Notes: generated by a model from the sequence alone, not told the origin. A DNA stretch of 64,000 nt from Chrysoperla carnea (GCF_905475395.1 NC_058340.1:56584181-56648180), one strand, 5' to 3'. Positions 31,101 to 42,949 are shown, numbered from the stretch's first letter. Numbers and translations: made by a program.

Positions 31101-34100
31101 AAAAATATAAAAAAATTCCTTGACATTTGACAATTTTCTTTACAAAAATAGTGATCAAATATTTTACAGTTTTACGCAATTTATGGTCAGTATTTATGAA
31201 AATATTTTATAATTTAAATAATATTGTTTTTTCTTTTAGTACGCAATATTTTTAACGATAATATTAGCGCTAGAAATGACAGCAGGTGTTTTAGGTTTCA
31301 TTTATAAAGATTGGGTAAGTTGAAAATGTAATTTCTTATATATCCAGCCTTAGTAATTTAATATTCTTTGTGATACTAGTGCAATCAAACTTTAATTCGA
31401 TCTGAACCACACACACCTGCAGGAAAATTTCATGTGGGAAAAGTATATTTTGCGAGACACTCTATTGGCACACTATTAAAATTTTCATTAAAAAAATTAT
31501 AGATTAAATAAATTATAGAGCCAGGCAAGAATTTCCCGTGGAGATGACGTAACGCCAACAATCCTTGCTAGACTAAATAACAACAATCTATAGAAAGGGG
31601 GGTTTACGTACATGTTTTATTGAATGTCTTGGGCGCATACTAAAAAAATTTTATTGCATTAACTTTCAATTATTCCAAAATAACTATGACTAAACGCAAA
31701 TCTTGTCAAACTCTTGTTTTGCGGTGTTAGTGATGACAGCTATTCAAGCAAGCTAGATTTACAATAGAGTTGATAATTTTATCCATTCACTTGTCTATGA
31801 ATTGACAGTGGAATGAAACACAAATATCACGGAGTAACATACAATTTATCGTGTACGATAATGACGAATATATTTTTTTTGTCGCATTCTTCAAGTTGAT
31901 AGGACCCTCGGACCGCGAGGCCGTAGGCGGTCGCTCACACCTTACGCCGAAACTGCATGCCTTCGAAAGTGGCATTTTTTATCATAGTAAAAGTTGTAAG
32001 AAGCCGTTATAACACCGTTGATATCTCTAGAAATTTTAAAGAGTAAAGTTCAAGTAACTTTTTGTGAAAATTAAATAATTTATAAATATTTTTATTATTT
32101 TTAATTATTATGTTTTGTATAATATGTAGATTAAGAATAAAGTGAAAGATGCTGGTATTTTGGAAGCATTCATTGTACATTACAGAGAAGATCCAGATCA
32201 ACAAAATTTAATAGACTGGATTCAAGAAGATTGGGTAATAATATAATTGAATTAATAAACGTATTATAATAAAAATGCAAATCGAAAATTGGAATAAAAA
32301 GCATTGTTTGTTATAAATCTTCTAAAAAGGTTTATTAAAATGAAAAATGTGCAAATTACGCTCTTACTCGTTTGACGAGGTTTTGTACCACATTGTGGAA
32401 AAAGACAGTTGAATTTCAGTTGAAAGTGCATAATTTACTTTTACTAGATCTAAGATTGTACAATTTGATTCCATACTACTTTTTTTCGTTAATGTTTTTG
32501 AAGTCTCAAATCTACAATTCTTAGCCAAAGACTATTCAAGACTTTATATACATAGCTCTGGTCTGCATTTATGTAGCATTTTTACACATTTAAAATGTGT
32601 GCCTACTTATATATTATTTCTTTAGTCTGTTTTCTGCCACTTCGCGAGAGATTCCTCATTCCTTTATCAATTTCCATGATTTATTCCTCATTTTAAAGCT
32701 TATCGTGCTGGCTAACGACGAAAACTAGACACACGTTCAGTATGTAATTTGTATATCATATCTGTAATTTTGTATCACTTATATATTATTGCTATAGCCG
32801 CTTTTTAGCCACCGCCCTGTTGAATTTCACACGGATCGACTAGTTTCAGTAAAATGTAATTAAACTTTCCAACAATGGTTTTATATTCCAAAAATAAATC
32901 TTGCATTTTTATTGTTAGACCCCAAATACAATAGTAACAATGTATTTGTATTTACAGTTACAATGTTGTGGTATTGTAGGCCCAAATGATTGGGACTTGA
33001 ATAATTATTTCAATTGTTCATCACATACAGTTGGTAGTCGAGAAGCATGTGGTGTTCCATTTTCTTGTTGCAAAAGAAAAATTAATGTAAGGTGACATTT
33101 CACAGTTTTTGTTATGTTTTAATAATGAATCTCCTTTTTTAAACTAGGAAATTATCAAAAACAAACAATGCGGATATGATGTACGGAAATCCGGTTATGT
33201 AAGTGTTTATCTGTAATTTACGCGGGTTTTATTATCATAATAATGGGTTTAAATTTTATTGGTAGCTTATATTGAAATACGTACCGCTAAAAATATAAAG
33301 TTTATCTAGCATATTTTCGATGAATGAATCGCATTTAATGCTTTGAGTATGGTTCGCGTTACAAGTAAAATGTTATCAAGGTGGGTTTATAGTATAAAAA
33401 TCGGCCGACGCGTTTGGTCTCGAGTGTGCCACATAGGAACAGACATAGACTGGTAAACGCATTACCACTCATTTGCGTTGATCAAATACGTTAAAAGAGA
33501 GTGGAAGAATATAATTGTGAATCGTTTAGATCAGCGTGGATATTCTTTTGTATAATACCAGTTGCAGTTGAATCTTGGATAATTAAGGAAGTTATTAACC
33601 AATTTTGTGGTATAAAAATTAGTGCATAATTTCTTGGATTCAATATAAGCTATGAATAATCAAATAACTATGCTAAGCAGACATTAATAATACAGCTTCA
33701 AATGATTTAATTTCTGATAGAACCTTTTTATAGAGTAACAGTAAAATAAATGATATATGTGAAAATATCATTAGATATTCGAAAATTTTATTAAGAAAAT
33801 AGTTAAAATCTACAATTTTAATGAATTTGTTTATAAAACAATTATTATTATTAACTGGCAAAGTTCAAGATTTAGATTTAAATTCAATCGCACTGTCATA
33901 AGCAGGGCCGGATTAACAAGTAGGCAGAAAAGGCAGTTGCCTGGGGCCCCCGATTTTAGGGGGCCCCCAAAAAATGAAAAAGACTTCTAAAATTTTCTTA
34001 CAAACATAAAATTCTAGAGAGTGAAAGGAAATATAATCAGAACTGAAAATAAATTTTACTCAAATAAATAAAACTCAATTGGCCGCATTCAAAAGGCGAC

Positions 34101-37100
34101 GACCGACGAACTAGACAAAGTTCCTAAAAAGGACATTTCCGACTACTTTGACAAAACTTATAGTCATTTGTATAAGATTCTAATGGAAGATCAATTAGCC
34201 GATGTATTTCCTAACACAGAAATAGCTCTTCGGATTTTTTTAACATTAATGATCACAAATTGTTCTGCCGAACGATCCTTCTCGCAATTAAAAAAAAATC
34301 AAAGCTGCTGAAAGAGCTACAACGCGACAAGAGCGATTCGAGATGTTAGGTATACTTTGCATTGAGTCAGATTAAGTTTGTATTTTTTAATCGAAAAAAG
34401 AAGGGAACGGGCGTGAAAAAAGGGCCCCCAAATTGATGGTTGCCTAGGGCCCCGTTGAGGATTAATCCGGCCCTGGTCATAAGTGAAAAAACGAATTAAG
34501 AAATTGTAGGCCCGTAGGCAGTTTCGAAAGAAAGAAAGTTTTCGCGCTTTTCTCTTTATAATCTCGCGCCTGTACGCACGTGCCTATTTTGCCTTATGGA
34601 TAATCCGTCTTTGCATAAGTGAAAAACTGAGATTAATGCAAAAATTCATTTTTTCCAAATTTGAATCATGCATGATCTGATTTGTACGTTTCTAGTAATA
34701 GTGTACGATATCATAATATAATTAATGAATCTTTATTTGCTGGTTAATTTGCGCTAATTGTTGATAAACATTTACGCTGTTCATCTCTGTGTAAAATTCT
34801 TAACTAAACTCGGCGCATGTAAATACCGGTTGGTTCTTATAAGTTAGGCTTAAGATATATTAACTAAAATAAAATATTTTGGATTTGTTTACAATATAAA
34901 TGAGAAAAAAATTTATGTGTTCAGTTCAGGCTGATCTACGTTAACTTAAGAGTTGTTTAACTTTAAATACACATATTTTATGTTCAATCCGAATTTGTTT
35001 GAGTTTTGGTTTTGGCACTTTTCTTCTGTGGGCTTCTCGTTTCAGGAATGTCCTTCGCGTTTTTTTAAATCTTATTTCCTTCAAAAACTTATTATATTTT
35101 TACATTCATGCTTTTTTTGTTTATATTGAAAATTCATAAAAAAATTGTAAACATGTCCATTGTATTTGTATGACAGCTCTTGACTTCACTTTAATGAATA
35201 TTTTTTATCAATATAGTAGTTGATTGCAGCAATACGATCTATTTTTACGATTTGAATTTGAGTTACGGAAGAGATTCAAATTTTTTACTGCAGATGTAAT
35301 GTTCCTCATTAACCGTTTATTGAGACTTTCTAGGCCAAGAGGTGGTGCCACATTTCACTCGACGATTTTCTGCTTATGCTTCCGAGAAACTTCTGCAAAA
35401 CTAACCACTTCTAGAATACACATAAACAGCGAAAAGACAAAAAAAATTGACAAAATTTGGCATCAACTAAACCCTTTTGTCACTCATATCTTTCTATATT
35501 CTCGGAGGTATAAGCGTCAAAATTGAGTGAAATCTGTCACCATCTTCCAGTCCATTACAAGAATAAACGGATCGGTGTACTAAAAATAAGCTCGTTATTG
35601 ATCGACAATCAACTACTGATTAATTTGAACTGTTCTAAAAATATTTAGAGTCTGATGTAATTTAATTAATTAATAGTAAATTTTAATGGCTTTTACTAAA
35701 AATATGCATGTATTTCTGGAATAGTCGGGAGAACGAAATATTTTTGAAAAAGGTTGTTTGCGGTCTGTGGAAGATTGGATGGAAACTAATTTGATTTTAC
35801 TTACAAGTGTAATCGTAGGACTGATGGTTCTACAGGTATATATTTATTAGAAAATCAAATAGTGTGTAGTTTATTTGTGAATGATAATTAGCTATTGCAT
35901 GATCCCTTTTTCTAAACAGCACTCAGTAACAACCAAGGGGCGTGCTTATACTTGAAATTATTGGAGACTGCTAACAACTATTTAGTAGGTAAAGTGCATG
36001 TTATATGACTATATCGTCTGATAGTCTTTTAAATCGGGTTCCAGAATTTTGATGTGTCGAAGATCATTAACGAAACTGGTTGTATTCAGGCGTTCCATAA
36101 CTGGCTCGAATATAATTTATTGACAATTGCTTTTATTGTAATTATGACTTTGTTCCTGCAGGTGAGTTCAATTATTTTATTATATACACCATTTATAAAA
36201 AAATATAGGATGCGTTATAATAAATGAATTTAAAAAAATAATAATAATTTTTTACGGCGTATATTCCAACAAAATTTGAATCTTATCTATCTTAAAATTT
36301 CTGGCTCGTTATTTAACTATTTACCAAACATTTCGGCTTGACAACTGTTGCAATGTCGAAAATGTTTAATTGAATCGTAAAACTTCTCAACGATAAATGC
36401 AAAAATTTGGTCCAACCATGGTCTCACATTGGTCTAATAAAATTAAACTACTTCATTTCAATCTTAATTAATTGTGAAATACTTTAATTAATTTATGAAT
36501 TTGCTTATGTCAAATAAATTGCAAGGAATGGTTTTGCCATGACCAATTGTACCTTAAGCAAAAGTGTCTGTTGATTACCATCACTAAAATGAGAATCTTC
36601 ATTGTGACGCATCCGTAATATTTTCCCAAGCCACGAATCAAATTTTCCAAAGTTATTTGATAGGTATAACTTGTGCACAAGAAACATCGTTTTTTTTGAA
36701 ATAGAGAATATGCATGAAGTTCTTTTTCGCATTTCTTAACATATATAGAAATATCGTATCAACAAATTATGAAAATATCGTAAAAGAGATAACAAAAAGT
36801 GAAATTAAAATTAAAATTGACTAGAAATGAATAATAAAGGTGTTCCAACATTTATTGAATAATGAAGTATATATCATTGTGAATGAAATAAGACATCCGT
36901 AAAATGACTGCCTCGGCTTTCTCGACTGGCACAGACGTACTCTTTTCATGAAATTTTCAAGGGCTGTGTTGTATAAATTTTGCGATATTTCAGTGTTACA
37001 TCATTAAATTTTCTTTTTTAAGGCTTCAATCGTTGTGGGTTTATTCACTTGTGGCTTTAAAAAACCACAAAGAAAAAATCCAAAGACGTTAAATTTCATG

Positions 37101-37763
37101 ATTTGGGCAGCCAATGACAATTTCCAAAACGAGAAATAACACGACTAGGAAATAAAATTTCAACCATTTTTATAATCATTCTTCATAATGAGAATTCGTT
37201 GTTGTGTATTGTAGCACTCCATTTTACTTAACTCCCCGCTCTCTACTGACGAACGGCTAATTATTTTTTAATATAAAATGACATGTAATTCAAAACCGGT
37301 GTTGGAACACTCTTTAGAAGCATTAAACTACTAATAAAGGCAGATATTAGCCAGAGAGATCCGGCAGATATTGTGACGTTCTACCATAGCAACTCCATGC
37401 TAAATTCGGTTTTATAGGCTTTTATCTAGGTTATTTTTACAGTTATTCGAAAAATAATTTTTCTTTGTTGTTTTTACATAAATGAGTTTTGATTAAAGAA
37501 AAAAAAAATAACATGCATATTCTCTATTATATTAAAAGTTTCTTATTCACTTGAGAAAGAGGATCAATCATCTATACATTATGGTAATCATTAATCGTTT
37601 ATTGTGATTGAATAAATATCAAATTTTTATAAAGCATGCTTAGTTTTACATTAAAGAAAATATTTTATACAATTTAACAAAATTAAATTTTCAGATACTA
37701 GGAATCTGTTTTGCACAAAACTTACGAGCCGACATATTTGCACAAAAAGCGAAGTGGCATTGA
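28151..37763 (+). CDS. TspanC8-type tetraspanin with two alternative penultimate exons
   Basis: Plasma-membrane or endomembrane four-span protein. Its eight-cysteine large loop puts it in the TspanC8 group, known to escort and regulate the metalloprotease ADAM10/Kuzbanian. Exons: 28151-28273, 30697-30814, 30892-30965, 31240-31314, 32130-32234, 32958-33086, 33148-33198, then 35725-35835 or 36045-36161, then 37695-37763. Phases close with either, giving 284 or 286 aa. The N-terminus (TSEVSCCLKYMIFGFNVLFW) resembles vertebrate TSPAN5/17. TM1 is about residues 30-55, TM2 about 80-102, TM3 about 107-130. The large loop has CCG (168-170), Cys185, Cys196, PFSCC (199-203), QCGY (215-218) and a last Cys from the alternative exon. 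The C-terminus is LGICFAQNLRADIFAQKAKW. Introns hold several mobile-element relics. I cannot say which of the insect TspanC8 genes this is. Confidence 0.94.
28716..29447. mobile_element. Foldback element with 8-bp target duplication and nested palindrome (tetraspanin intron 1)
   Basis: The direct repeat ATGAATTG lies at 28708-28715 and 29448-29455. Between them the ends are inverted: CTTGTTAGAATCAGACAAGG at the left against CTTGGTAGAATCAGACAAGG at the right, and the similarity runs on for about 95 bp (GGTATGCTCTT, GTAGGATGGGG, CTCTCACACGGTACCCAG). An inner arm (28811-28845, CATGGAGG.TATAAAGAAGGA) is inverted at about 29245-29275. Between the inner and outer right arms sits a 99-bp palindrome (29272-29370) with GGTACCCAGTTACCGCCATA inverted. 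The 8-bp duplication fits hAT-type transposition. The open frames over 28632-28943 come from this element. Confidence 0.75.
30050..30600 (-). mobile_element. LINE ORF2 C-terminal fragment (I/Jockey/R1 group) and 3' UTR
   Basis: A minus-strand frame (30505-30143, and in frame upstream to about 30600) encodes the end of a non-LTR retrotransposon polyprotein. Seen are LKLTRSQLRRMVRPLAGHC, LNYHLHNMGI and the zinc-knuckle pattern CRACMENDEISIHVIC (C-x2-C-x8-H-x3-C). This is typical of the tail after the RNase H domain in the I/Jockey/R1 branch. Downstream, the sequence at 30050-30125 resembles 60130-60200 (GAGAACAACCTG, CGGGTAAGAGAT), which may be a shared 3' end. It is a 5'-truncated insertion inside tetraspanin intron 1. 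The exact clade is uncertain. Confidence 0.7.
31895..31965. other. GC-rich island in tetraspanin intron 4
   Basis: About 70 bp (containing GACCGCGAGGCCGTAGGCGG and GCTCACACCTTACGCCG) stands out from the very AT-rich intron around it. No coding homology is recognised and I see no terminal repeats. It is probably a fragment of an unrecognised mobile element. Confidence 0.35.
33903..34475 (+). mobile_element. hAT transposon, internally deleted (tetraspanin intron 7)
   Basis: The inverted ends CAGGGCCGGATTAA are identical at both sides, and the flanks GTCATAAG (33895-33902 and 34476-34483) form a perfect 8-bp target duplication. The inside keeps only the C-terminal part of a hAT transposase: DKTYSHLYKILMEDQLADV, then the dimerisation block EIALRIFLTLMITNCSAERS followed by FSQLK. 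An extra A in the A-run near 34294 shifts the frame before KAAERATTRQERFEMLGILC. Most of the transposase, including the catalytic core, is missing, so it could move only if helped in trans. The perfect ends and target duplication suggest a fairly young insertion. Confidence 0.9.
35725..35835 (+). CDS. Tetraspanin alternative exon 8a
   Basis: A 111-nt phase-0 exon behind acceptor ...GGAATAG and before donor GTATAT. It encodes SGERNIFEKGCLRSVEDWME followed by TNLILLTSVIVGLMVLQ: the end of the large extracellular loop with its final cysteine (residue 236), then most of TM4. It splices in frame between exon 7 (ending KSGY) and exon 9 (starting ILGICFAQN). It is homologous in layout to 8b 209 bp downstream. 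Confidence 0.85.
36045..36161 (+). CDS. Tetraspanin alternative exon 8b
   Basis: A 117-nt phase-0 exon behind acceptor GGTTCCAG and before donor GTGAGT. It encodes NFDVSKIINETGCIQAFHNW followed by LEYNLLTIAFIVIMTLFLQ, again the loop end with the final cysteine (residue 238) and TM4. The pattern GC-x(6-7)-W-x(4)-NL is shared with 8a, while most other residues differ. Including both exons would give a protein with two TM4 segments, so use of one at a time is expected. The segment NET is a possible N-glycosylation site found only here. Confidence 0.88.
36837..37314 (-). mobile_element. Tc1/mariner-type relic, internally deleted (tetraspanin intron 8)
   Basis: Inverted ends AAAGRTGTTCCAACA-like (left AAGGTGTTCCAACA, right AAAGAGTGTTCCAACA on the minus strand) are flanked by TA on both sides. 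On the minus strand the start ECYNTQQRILIMKND resembles the N-terminus of this transposase group. A later block (SLDFFLCGFLKPQVNKPTTI) is the familiar 'TPxDFFLWG' region after the third catalytic residue, followed by FMKRVRLCQSR near the end. The catalytic centre is gone and the rest is split over frames, so it is a dead deletion derivative of 478 bp. Confidence 0.82.
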
Positions 37764-38692
37764 CAATCAAGAAAGCCTACGGCAGTTTAACAACAAATGT
37801 TTCTATGTCTTCGTTTTATAAAATCATTTGTTTGTCGTAGGTACTTATATCTATTGGAATTGACAATACCAAAATTCTAATTAATAGAATTTGACTTTCT
37901 ATACCTATTGTGGCCAATTTTATCAAATAATTTACAAGAAAAAAAAATCTCAATAGTTTTTATCTATTAACGAAATTCAACTGAGCAAAGATCAATTACG
38001 AGAAATAACTTTTCAATTACAATAGCATCAAAAATTTGAAAACAATTGAATGTTAATTATCGAAATATGAATAATTTTAATTATTTCCAAATTTTTTAAT
38101 GCTAACATATACGAGAATAAGCATCGTTTATTTTAAATACAAAGTTAACTTAATTATTCAGATAATTTTATACTTTTTAACCAAATTTTTAAAAAAGAAA
38201 TAAAATTGAACAATAATTTGGATAGTTTTTAAAGTTTCAAAATTTTCAGTTGAAGCAATTTTTGATGATCGAAAAATATCAACCCAAAAATGACAGCATA
38301 TTTGTTAAAAACGAACTCAGTTTAATAAACGACTGCACTGTCTTTCCAACTGTTATAAAAAAATTAAACGATTGAAGATTTGTAAGAAGTTCGGATAGAT
38401 AACGCATATATGTACTCATTTTAAAATGATCACTTTAACCATTGACCTGGGGTCAAGTCATTCAGTTTCCAAAAGTCCTTTTAATATTTGTTCCGTATAC
38501 AGAGTTTTCTATATCTATCAGAAACTACCATAATATTTCAGCAAAAAATATTTTTATTATTCGCGCCAAACAGAAGTTCACGCATTTGTTTTTCGTTTAA
38601 CTTACATGTTGTGATGAAAAAATTTTGAATTTTTGAGAGCGAATCAAAATTAATAAAACTACAGCCCAAAGTAAATACACATACGTGCAAAA

Positions 38693-38952
38693 GCCATTCA
38701 TTAATTTCGCCAGCACGATTTTGACGATTTTTGAACCCTCCTCTTTCTTACGTAAGATTCAATCTCGTTTTGTCGAATAATAAAACGTTTTTAGAAAAGG
38801 ATTTAAACTCACAGTTTGACATAAATTATATATATAAAGATTTTTATTGATGTACATACATTATTTCTAATAATAAATTCCAACTCAAAAAACCTTACGT
38901 GAGAATGGGGTTTCCCCCCCCCCCCCAATGCTTACGTAATTAATAAATCGCC
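38693..38952. mobile_element. MITE-like element with poly-C tract
   Basis: The left end GCCATTCATTAATTTCG and the right end, read inverted, GGCGATTTATTAATTACG are similar over about 17 bp. The body contains TTACGTAAG twice in opposite orientation and a run of 14 C. The 'CATTAATTACG' ends resemble those of the inner element at 40485-41005, so both may belong to one superfamily. Confidence 0.5.
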
Positions 38953-39043
38953 CTCAACCTGATCAAATGGTGTCCCTAGGCGCGACAGTACTTGCTTTAA
39001 AATGTAGGTTGCCCCATTTTAATTTCCCCAATCGATTTCATCA

Positions 39044-39555
39044 ATTAAACTTTATTGGAAAAAGTGACCCAAGTAAAATTTGTTCTATTCGAAAGGTTCT
39101 ATTCACCTGCATCTTGAATTTAACCTTGAAGGTGACCTAAAAATCAACTTCTGTTCTTAACTGATAAGAGATAGACGAAAAATTTAAAATAGAAAGTTAT
39201 TGTTTATGAAATAAGAATCAAAGTTGGCCCTTATTTCAAAAATAACAACTTTTACTAAAAACTTTTTATTAAAATTTACCTAAATTCCATGGAACTGGAA
39301 TGTAAAAACCAGTTCAGCTGTTCAGGCAGATTTGGGCATTCGATCAATTTCCATCGAATTACTTACGGTTTACTAAAAAATATTTCAAACAAATGTTGTT
39401 TGTAATTTGATAAAGAATAACTTTCTAAATTTTTTGCCTATCTCTTATCACTTACGTATGAGTTGAATTTTAAGTCACTTTGACAGAGAAGTTCAATCTT
39501 CCTCCAAGTATAACAACTTTTACTTGGATCAATTTTGCCAAAAACGCTTTACTGA
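39044..39555. mobile_element. Foldback element with about 165-bp diverged inverted arms
   Basis: The left arm (39044-39210) and the inverted right arm (39390-39555) share, in order, CCAAGTAAAA, TTGTT, GTGAC, AAAA.TCAACT, TGATAAGAGATAG, AAAAAATTT and AAAGTTATT.TTTAT. Identity is roughly 70-75 percent by eye. The 180-bp loop holds GGCAGATTTGGGCATTCGAT. No coding frame and no clear target duplication are seen. Divergence of the arms points to an old insertion. Confidence 0.6.
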
Positions 39556-40130
39556 AGAAATATTCAGCTGGGTAGAGTAAAATAGGGCACTGTACATGCG
39601 ACAACAATGTTATTGCAAAAATCATATTTAAATGTATATAAAATGTACAATCAGAAAAACTATGTAATTCGAAAAAAAGAAAAGAAAGTTATAAAAATAA
39701 TTTTAATTCATGACGAGGCATTCTCGTCAACAATGTATAGTAAAATATTATATAATCCCTTTGATTCGATCCCATGATTTTTGTAATATATAATCTACCT
39801 CAGTAATAAGCAATTTGAAAAAATTTACCAATTTAAAAAAACACCAATAGTTGTTTAGAGAATAATAATGTGTAATTGCTGTAAGAACAACTTTTGTATA
39901 GAAAATATAATATTATTTTCTTATAAAAATTATGCTGTTAAATTATTTTCATAAAATGTTTTGTTTAATTAAAATTGAAAATATTGTACAATAAATGTTC
40001 GTAATTTTAAACCTAGTCAGTATTTTCGGAATTCTTATTCGATCGAATAATTCATCAAAATTATATGCTATCACTTTCCCTCCTATCTCTTTATTTTTAT
40101 ATTTTTCTATTTTGTATTAAAACGATATAA

Positions 40131-40136
40131 TATAAT

Positions 40137-40163
<27 letters not shown>
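40131..40163. repeat. TA microsatellite
   Basis: An almost pure run of TA dinucleotides about 30 bp long, flanked by further AT-rich sequence. Confidence 0.9.
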
Positions 40164-40167
<4 letters not shown>

Positions 40168-40463
40168 TGAAAGAAATTTTAATTCAGTGAAAAAAATGTG
40201 ACTTTTTAGTCAATATGCGCTTTTCTAGAGGATCTATTTTCTATTTTATACATATTAATTATTACATAAAAGTTGCTGTCAATAATGTCAGAGGAGACAT
40301 TATAATTGAAAGTAATTTCAAAAAAATTTTCAATTTTACATTTAAGGTAATTAGCTTCAATTATAAAATATTATAAAATGTAAAAAAGACCTTCAAAATC
40401 GAAATTTTTGTTAAAAAGCGTAACATTTTTGTATTAGTTTATTTTCGAGTATTGTAATATAAT

Positions 40464-41039
40464 AATAGGGAGTATTAGTAGTTAGGGACCATCCATTAAT
40501 TACGGCACGCGTTAAGGAGGGGAGTCAACGAAATGTGACAAGGGATGGGGGGAATCAAAAGCTTTGTGACGTTTATAATAAATATAAACGCAAATTTATA
40601 TGTAAAACAAACAAAAAAACTAACCCATAAAAACCAAATTTTTATTATACTCCCTTTCTAAATTCTCTCGTAATATACATTTTTTTGAACGAAAATTTGT
40701 TAGATCATTTTATCGCCGCCATGAGTCAGCCCGATTGCAATCGTTTATCGTTAACTTAATTAATCTTTTGTTCTGCCTGTTTATTAATTAATTAAATTAT
40801 TTTACTTGATGTTGATTTTATTAAGAATTTTAGAAAAAAATTTTTTTAACTGTTACTTTATTTTAATTGTTTCTATTAAATTATAAAATATGTGATGTCA
40901 CACCAAGGAGGGGGAGCTTAAAAAATGTGACCAACTTTGACAAAGAGGAGGGGGGGGGGGTAAAAAATCGTAAAATTGGTTTACCCAATATATGAATAGC
41001 CCCTTATTCAAATAACAACAACTACTAAAACTCCCTATT
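40464..41039. mobile_element. Nested MITE pair
   Basis: The outer ends are AATAGGGAGTATTAGTAGTT (40464-40483) and its inverse at 41020-41039 with one mismatch. Just inside begins a second pair of ends, GGGACCATCCATTAATTACG (from 40485) and, inverted at about 41005, AAGGGGCTATTCATATATTG. The inner part carries G-runs near both ends (GGAGGGGAG, GAGGAGGGGGGGGGG) and TGTGATGTCACACC. This looks like a GGGACCATCCATT-type element inside a small outer element, or one composite. There is no coding frame. Confidence 0.55.
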
Positions 41040-42949
41040 TTCTCAGTGGTCGTGTTTTAAAATCGGATTTACTTCACATATCACCCTATTTAGTCTTATT
41101 TTATGAGCTAATTACTTTAATTTTTATTTAATAATATATATATCTAACCAAAACAAAAGTAAATTATTTAGGTAGCTTTTCAATGATTTGAAAAAATATG
41201 ATAAAGGCATGTAGGAATAAACTTGATTTTTACATTGAACTTTATTGCCAAATTTAAAAAAAAATAAGTTTCCATTCCTTGATATGTAATTGTTTTGAAT
41301 GAAAAAGGATATTAGCCCGAAAGAGGGTCGTAAAATTTTCATTTTCAAATCAATCATAAGTCGATAAATTAATCTACTACAACAGTAACAATTTCTTCCC
41401 AAATTGTTGCTCGTTAAAACAGATATCCCAACAATTTGATATGTGGGGCGTGTTAATCGTAGATAATAATCCTTTCTTGTGCTAAAAACCATTCTAAAAA
41501 GGATGGTACTTATTTTTGTACTAGAAATTATGATTTTTTCTTCAGTATGTCTTAAACATTCCAATATAAAATGATATCTTGAAAATTTCTAGTCAGAGAA
41601 ATAATATGTGTTTATTGTATTGTATAAATATCATATGATATTTGTGCCTTTTTATACGTGAATTTTAATAAAAAAATTTTTAAATAATTTTTACTGGGTG
41701 TAATAAAAAAAGTGTGATTATCGATTTTTTAAACATTCACAGCCCAACAAGTGTGAAACAAATTATAAAATATGATGTTCTTTTTCATACATCGAATCAG
41801 ACATTTTTTATTTCCTCTGTATAATCTGTAAAGTTTGTATATTCATAAAAGGAGTGGATAGATTGTCGCCAGTTGAGTGGTATCTATTTGTGTATTTTTA
41901 CAATTTAATATAATAATCGTCATTCTAAAAATTTCATTTTCGTTATTCAACAAACGCTATTGGTTCACTGCCATTATTTTATTTATACATTTGAAAAAAC
42001 AATTTTTCACGAGTAAAGTTTGTTGGGAAACGAGAATAGCTGAGCGAACTGCGAATTACTTCCAAAAAAGAGCATAAGTAGCTTAAGCAAAATAAATTAA
42101 TGGATTGTTAATAATGAAATACACAATTATTGATGCATATTTGGCAATTTACTCACTTTAATTTAAAAAGAAAAACGTGGATTTCAATAATTATTTTTAT
42201 GAAACAGTCTGTATATATTACAGTATGCTTTAATGAAGAATATTAATAAATTAATCGACTTTTAATGAAATTTATGTTACAAACATGTTAGCATGCTTAG
42301 ACATTTTTTATCACATGAGAATATTTCTTAGCCCAATTTTATTTTCGATGTTTCGACGTTAATTTAAAAAAATCCAATGATAGGATTTAACAATTCAGTA
42401 AAAAATATTTGAAAAATCGGGAAACATTCTTCAAGTGTAATTATGAAAAAAGGACTGAAAAATATTAAAAGATATGAAGATAATATGTTTGTAACATCGT
42501 AGGCATAAGTTTTAGAAATAAGCTATAATATTTATTTGAATTTTAATAATTTTTTATTTTATCTTTTGTTAAAAATAATTATATGCTTCCAAACGTGCAA
42601 TAATACATATTTGGATTAATAATTTCAAAACGAAAAACTCGATTAAAATTATTAGTTATTAAATAAATTTTCTGTTCATAAACACAATAAAAGCCGTCTT
42701 ATCAAGATTTTGAGAGAGTTACTTAAAATTCTAAAAATGGTCTTCGGTAATCATTTGTTAATTTTGTTGAGTTTTTTGTGAAATCATTTATAGCAACGAA
42801 ATTGATTTAGCCGATAATCTACAAGTGATAGAGTAAACCTGGCTGAGGCACCTAACATTGGACGGCTTAATTGAATATCACACACTTGGTAGCAAATAAT
42901 TTCTGACTGCGATTTCAGTCTTTAGAACGCGCAATGTTGTATAAATTGG

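Noticed and set aside
41124-41564. 146-codon minus-strand open frame, the longest outside the recognised genes
   Set aside because: Ile/Leu/Phe/Tyr/Ser-rich translation with no recognisable motif, no promoter or splice context, and located in AT-rich intergenic DNA. Length alone is not enough.
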